From NCBI RefSeq assembly GCF_028858725.1, contig NC_084767.1:18987895-19051894 (forward strand): 64,000 bases of DNA, given 5' to 3'. Positions within the stretch are counted from its first letter, which is position 1. The number at the start of each line of letters is the position of its first letter. Shown piece after piece: positions 61,671 through 64,000 of the stretch. The position numbers and the translations under genes are program-made. The DNA comes from Colius striatus. Taxonomy: Eukaryota > Chordata > Aves > Coliiformes > Coliidae. The notes beneath the pieces are model-generated. The model was not told where the DNA came from, ran no database searches, and was given only the letters and a program-made list of their open reading frames with translations.

Positions 61671-61882
61671 CCTGTCACGATGAAGAACGCCCATCACTGT
61701 TACTGCTAACAATGCTCCACTCGTGAAATATTTATTGACCGTTGAAGAGCTAGGACAGTGAATTGAGCAATCAGTACATTTAACATCTCTGTCTCATGAA
61801 CTGACAGAAGGACTTCAAAGAGCCTGAGATCATTCCCTAACGAGGGTTGCACACGCTTCAGGATGACTCCCTGGCCGAGCTC

Positions 61883-61888
61883 AATAAA
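61883..61888 (+). terminator. LEAP2: LEAP2 poly(A) signal AATAAA
   Basis: AATAAA lies 212 nt after the stop, in GAGCTCAATAAAAGG, and is followed by a T/GT-rich stretch (GTCGTGTTCGTTTTGG). Confidence 0.8.
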
Positions 61889-61909
61889 AGGACTCTGCAT
61901 GTCGTGTTC

Positions 61910-62569
61910 GTTTTGGTTTTTTGTAATGGTTCTTTTAACATTTTATTTATTTTAAAATGTGAATTAAACATTTATATTCAGCAAAGCACCTTGGTTTTCT
62001 TTGCATCCCGTGAACAAAGTGTATGGTGAGTGCACATCAGGCCTAATTCAAACTGGACTTCAGACATTTATCCTTCATCTGGCAAGCGCACAAAGTAGAT
62101 CATGCTTCCGTCTCGTTTCAGTCCCTGCAGCTCAACTATAATCAGTACTTCAGATAAAGGCTGTTACAAAGACGGAGCAAACAAACTGATAATTACTGAT
62201 AGCATTTTCAATATCCCAAATATACCCAGTGATAACTAGAAGGAAAAGTATTTAATTACTTCTAATCAAATTTACTTAAATAAATGTCCCAGGCTGACCT
62301 TTGCCACTGAAGTACCTGCTACTTTAAAATAAATGGAGCAAAATCCAATTTTGAGCTGTTGCATGTTAACTTGGAAGGCTGGAAAAAACCTAAGTCACTT
62401 TTGATCAGACAGATACCATCGGGTCTGGGACACCAATGCCGAATGCTATTTGCCTTTTTTAGACAGAGGGCACTAGGATAAAAAAAGAAAACCCTGCTTT
62501 ATAAGGCCTTACCAGGGAGGAGAGCGCCCATGCACAGATAGATAGGAGCACAGTGGTGGTGAAGTTTAA
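61910..62569. other. LEAP2-AFF4 convergent spacer
   Basis: About 0.66 kb of A/T-rich DNA between two facing 3' ends. I see no gene or transposon in it. Confidence 0.45.
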
Positions 62570-64000
62570 TACAGAAAATCTATTTGATATTTATTAAACT
62601 TAGTTTCTCCAGTTACAGTTTTGCATTGTACAAAGCATTTTAATGACACAGTAGTTAAAAAGATCTTTACAAATTGAAATGTGATACCCTTTTCTCCAAA
62701 TATTTTAATTGCCATAAATTTGTTTAAAAATACACATTAAACGCATGTTTCAGACACTAAACTTTCTATAATCTCAATACCACAAAATACATAGAATATA
62801 CTATACAGATGTGGAAAAAATCTAGTTAGTATATAATACTTTGCTCACCATTAACAGCTTTATTACGTGAAATGCACATACTGACTTAGAAATCCTAATT
62901 TTGAGCCCCAAAGTACCCTTTGAAATTTAAAATGTATTGCAACAAATAAAATCACAGTTTGTTTTTCTTTTCCAGGTTTTGGTTGAAGACAGATGCCTAA
63001 ATCTTCTGATAGAAACAAAATATAACACATGGACTTGTCATGTACAAAGCGTAAAACAGAGACATCCCATTAGTTACTAGCAGTACCTTTCTGTATGATT
63101 CCTAAGGGCTTAATTTATAAGTGACAGGTTAAAAGTTACCTTCCCCACCCACAAAGCCCTCCCCCCAAAAAAACCCTTCTTCACCAAATAATAATTTCAA
63201 ATAAGATAAAGGATTTTTAATAAATATATAAGCACTTTATCCTCCATATACAAAATTTCTTAAAACAATTTAAAAGGGGGACCAGATAAAAATGTCAGAA
63301 ACTGTGCTTGCAAAAGTCATGCCTGGTCCTTAGAGTTGAGCTGTTAGGTGTAGAATGCCAACGCAGCCAAACCCAACCGCTGCAGAGCCCTGGCAGCAGT
63401 GGCAGCCCGGGTCGCAGTTCAGAGCTGATGGCAGGGCACGTGGCACCCACGAGCACGTGTGGAGGGAGGGAAGGAGACAGAGCTGTATCAGAAATGGATA
63501 TGCTCCCATTAAGCTTCCAGATGAAATTAAAACAGGTGAAGGGTTGACATAAAGACAGCCCATACGAACTCCCAGCACTTCAAACTGCTCCCCAGAGTGC
63601 ACTTGACCAAAACGCAGCCGCGCGTGGGCAGGGAGCGGAGAGTCAGTGCTGCCCATGGCTGCCCTGCCACGCTCACACCGAGACGAGGGCTCACCAAGCC
63701 CTGCCCTCCCGGCCTCCCCTGCACTGCCGCTGCCACGCGGTGCCACAGACCGACTCCTCCAAAGGTAAAGGGGCTGGACACAGCCCATGAATGATTTCCT
63801 GATGGCTCGAGTTGACCTAGCTTTCCTGCCTGGGAAATTTGCCTCCTGGAATAGGTCTGGATTTGTCTGAGTTGGCTAGCAAATGCTTTTGGCTACTCTT
63901 TATAGACTTAAAGGTGTCTAGCATTAACTTTGTTGCTTGGAAACACAGGGCTTTCTGTAACACTGATTGATCAGTTGGAGTAACAGAAACCCTGACCAAA
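62570..64000 (-). other. AFF4: Probable AFF4 3' UTR (minus strand), cut by window edge
   Basis: No coding exon is visible. In vertebrates AFF4, a scaffold of the super elongation complex, lies tail to tail beyond LEAP2 and has a multi-kilobase 3' UTR. The minus strand offers a canonical poly(A) signal at 62590-62595 and long A/U-rich stretches typical of such a UTR. The 152-codon minus frame at 63330-63788 does not resemble the AFF4 C-terminus. The assignment is by synteny only; without it this is unassigned DNA. Confidence 0.45.
62590..62595 (-). terminator. AFF4: Candidate AFF4 distal poly(A) signal
   Basis: TTTATT on plus reads AATAAA on minus, within GTTTAATAAATATC. It is the most LEAP2-proximal hexamer that would end a leftward transcript here. 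Confidence 0.4.

Noticed and set aside
63330-63788. 152-codon minus frame as a possible AFF4 coding exon
   Set aside because: The translation does not resemble the AFF4 C-terminal homology domain, and no acceptor or donor fits. It is treated as UTR.
1-64000. CRISPR arrays, bacterial operons or insertion sequences
   Set aside because: The sequence is a vertebrate genome with spliced genes and CR1 LINEs. No regularly spaced direct repeats of CRISPR type are seen.

Overview
The window is vertebrate nuclear DNA, almost certainly from a bird. It has large introns, GT-AG splice sites, two CpG islands and about a dozen 5'-truncated CR1 LINE copies that end in the avian CR1 3' tail. Four protein genes can be built exon by exon with consistent splice phases: SHROOM1 (minus strand), GDF9, UQCRQ and LEAP2 (all plus strand). 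The right-hand end is probably the 3' UTR of AFF4 on the minus strand. This gene set matches human 5q31.1 and, from memory, chicken chromosome 13. The species cannot be named from the sequence.

Layout. 1-3.4 kb is flank with two CR1 fragments. 3.4-15.5 kb holds the six coding exons of SHROOM1 (1,377 aa predicted), read right to left, with most of the protein in one 2.9 kb exon and the ROCK-binding ASD2 domain spread over the last four exons. 15.5-42 kb is noncoding sequence that I read as the SHROOM1 first intron, with two CR1 copies, one old LTR-retroelement-like fragment and simple repeats. 41.9-42.6 kb is a CpG island with a 17-unit CGGCA pentamer array, the best candidate for the SHROOM1 promoter. 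42.6-50.8 kb is intergenic with four CR1 pieces. 50.8-54.5 kb is the two-exon GDF9 gene. 55.25-56.2 kb is a CR1 remnant abutting the CpG-rich UQCRQ promoter, then UQCRQ. 60.0-61.9 kb is the three-exon LEAP2 gene. 62.57-64 kb is the inferred AFF4 3' UTR, tail to tail with LEAP2.

The genes are neighbours by conserved synteny and do not form a pathway. SHROOM1 is a cytoskeletal scaffold, GDF9 an oocyte growth factor, UQCRQ a complex III subunit, LEAP2 a liver/gut peptide (ghrelin-receptor antagonist and antimicrobial), and AFF4 a transcription-elongation scaffold.

I see no new multi-gene system. The points most worth a second look are: GDF9 in tandem with UQCRQ instead of head-to-head as in mammals; a 32-bp-arm near-perfect palindrome with opposed ETS cores just upstream of the UQCRQ start; a PUM site, CPE and poly(A) signal clustered within 40 nt in the GDF9 3' UTR; the CGGCA array next to a good splice donor in the 42 kb CpG island; and an internal duplication in the SHROOM1 protein.
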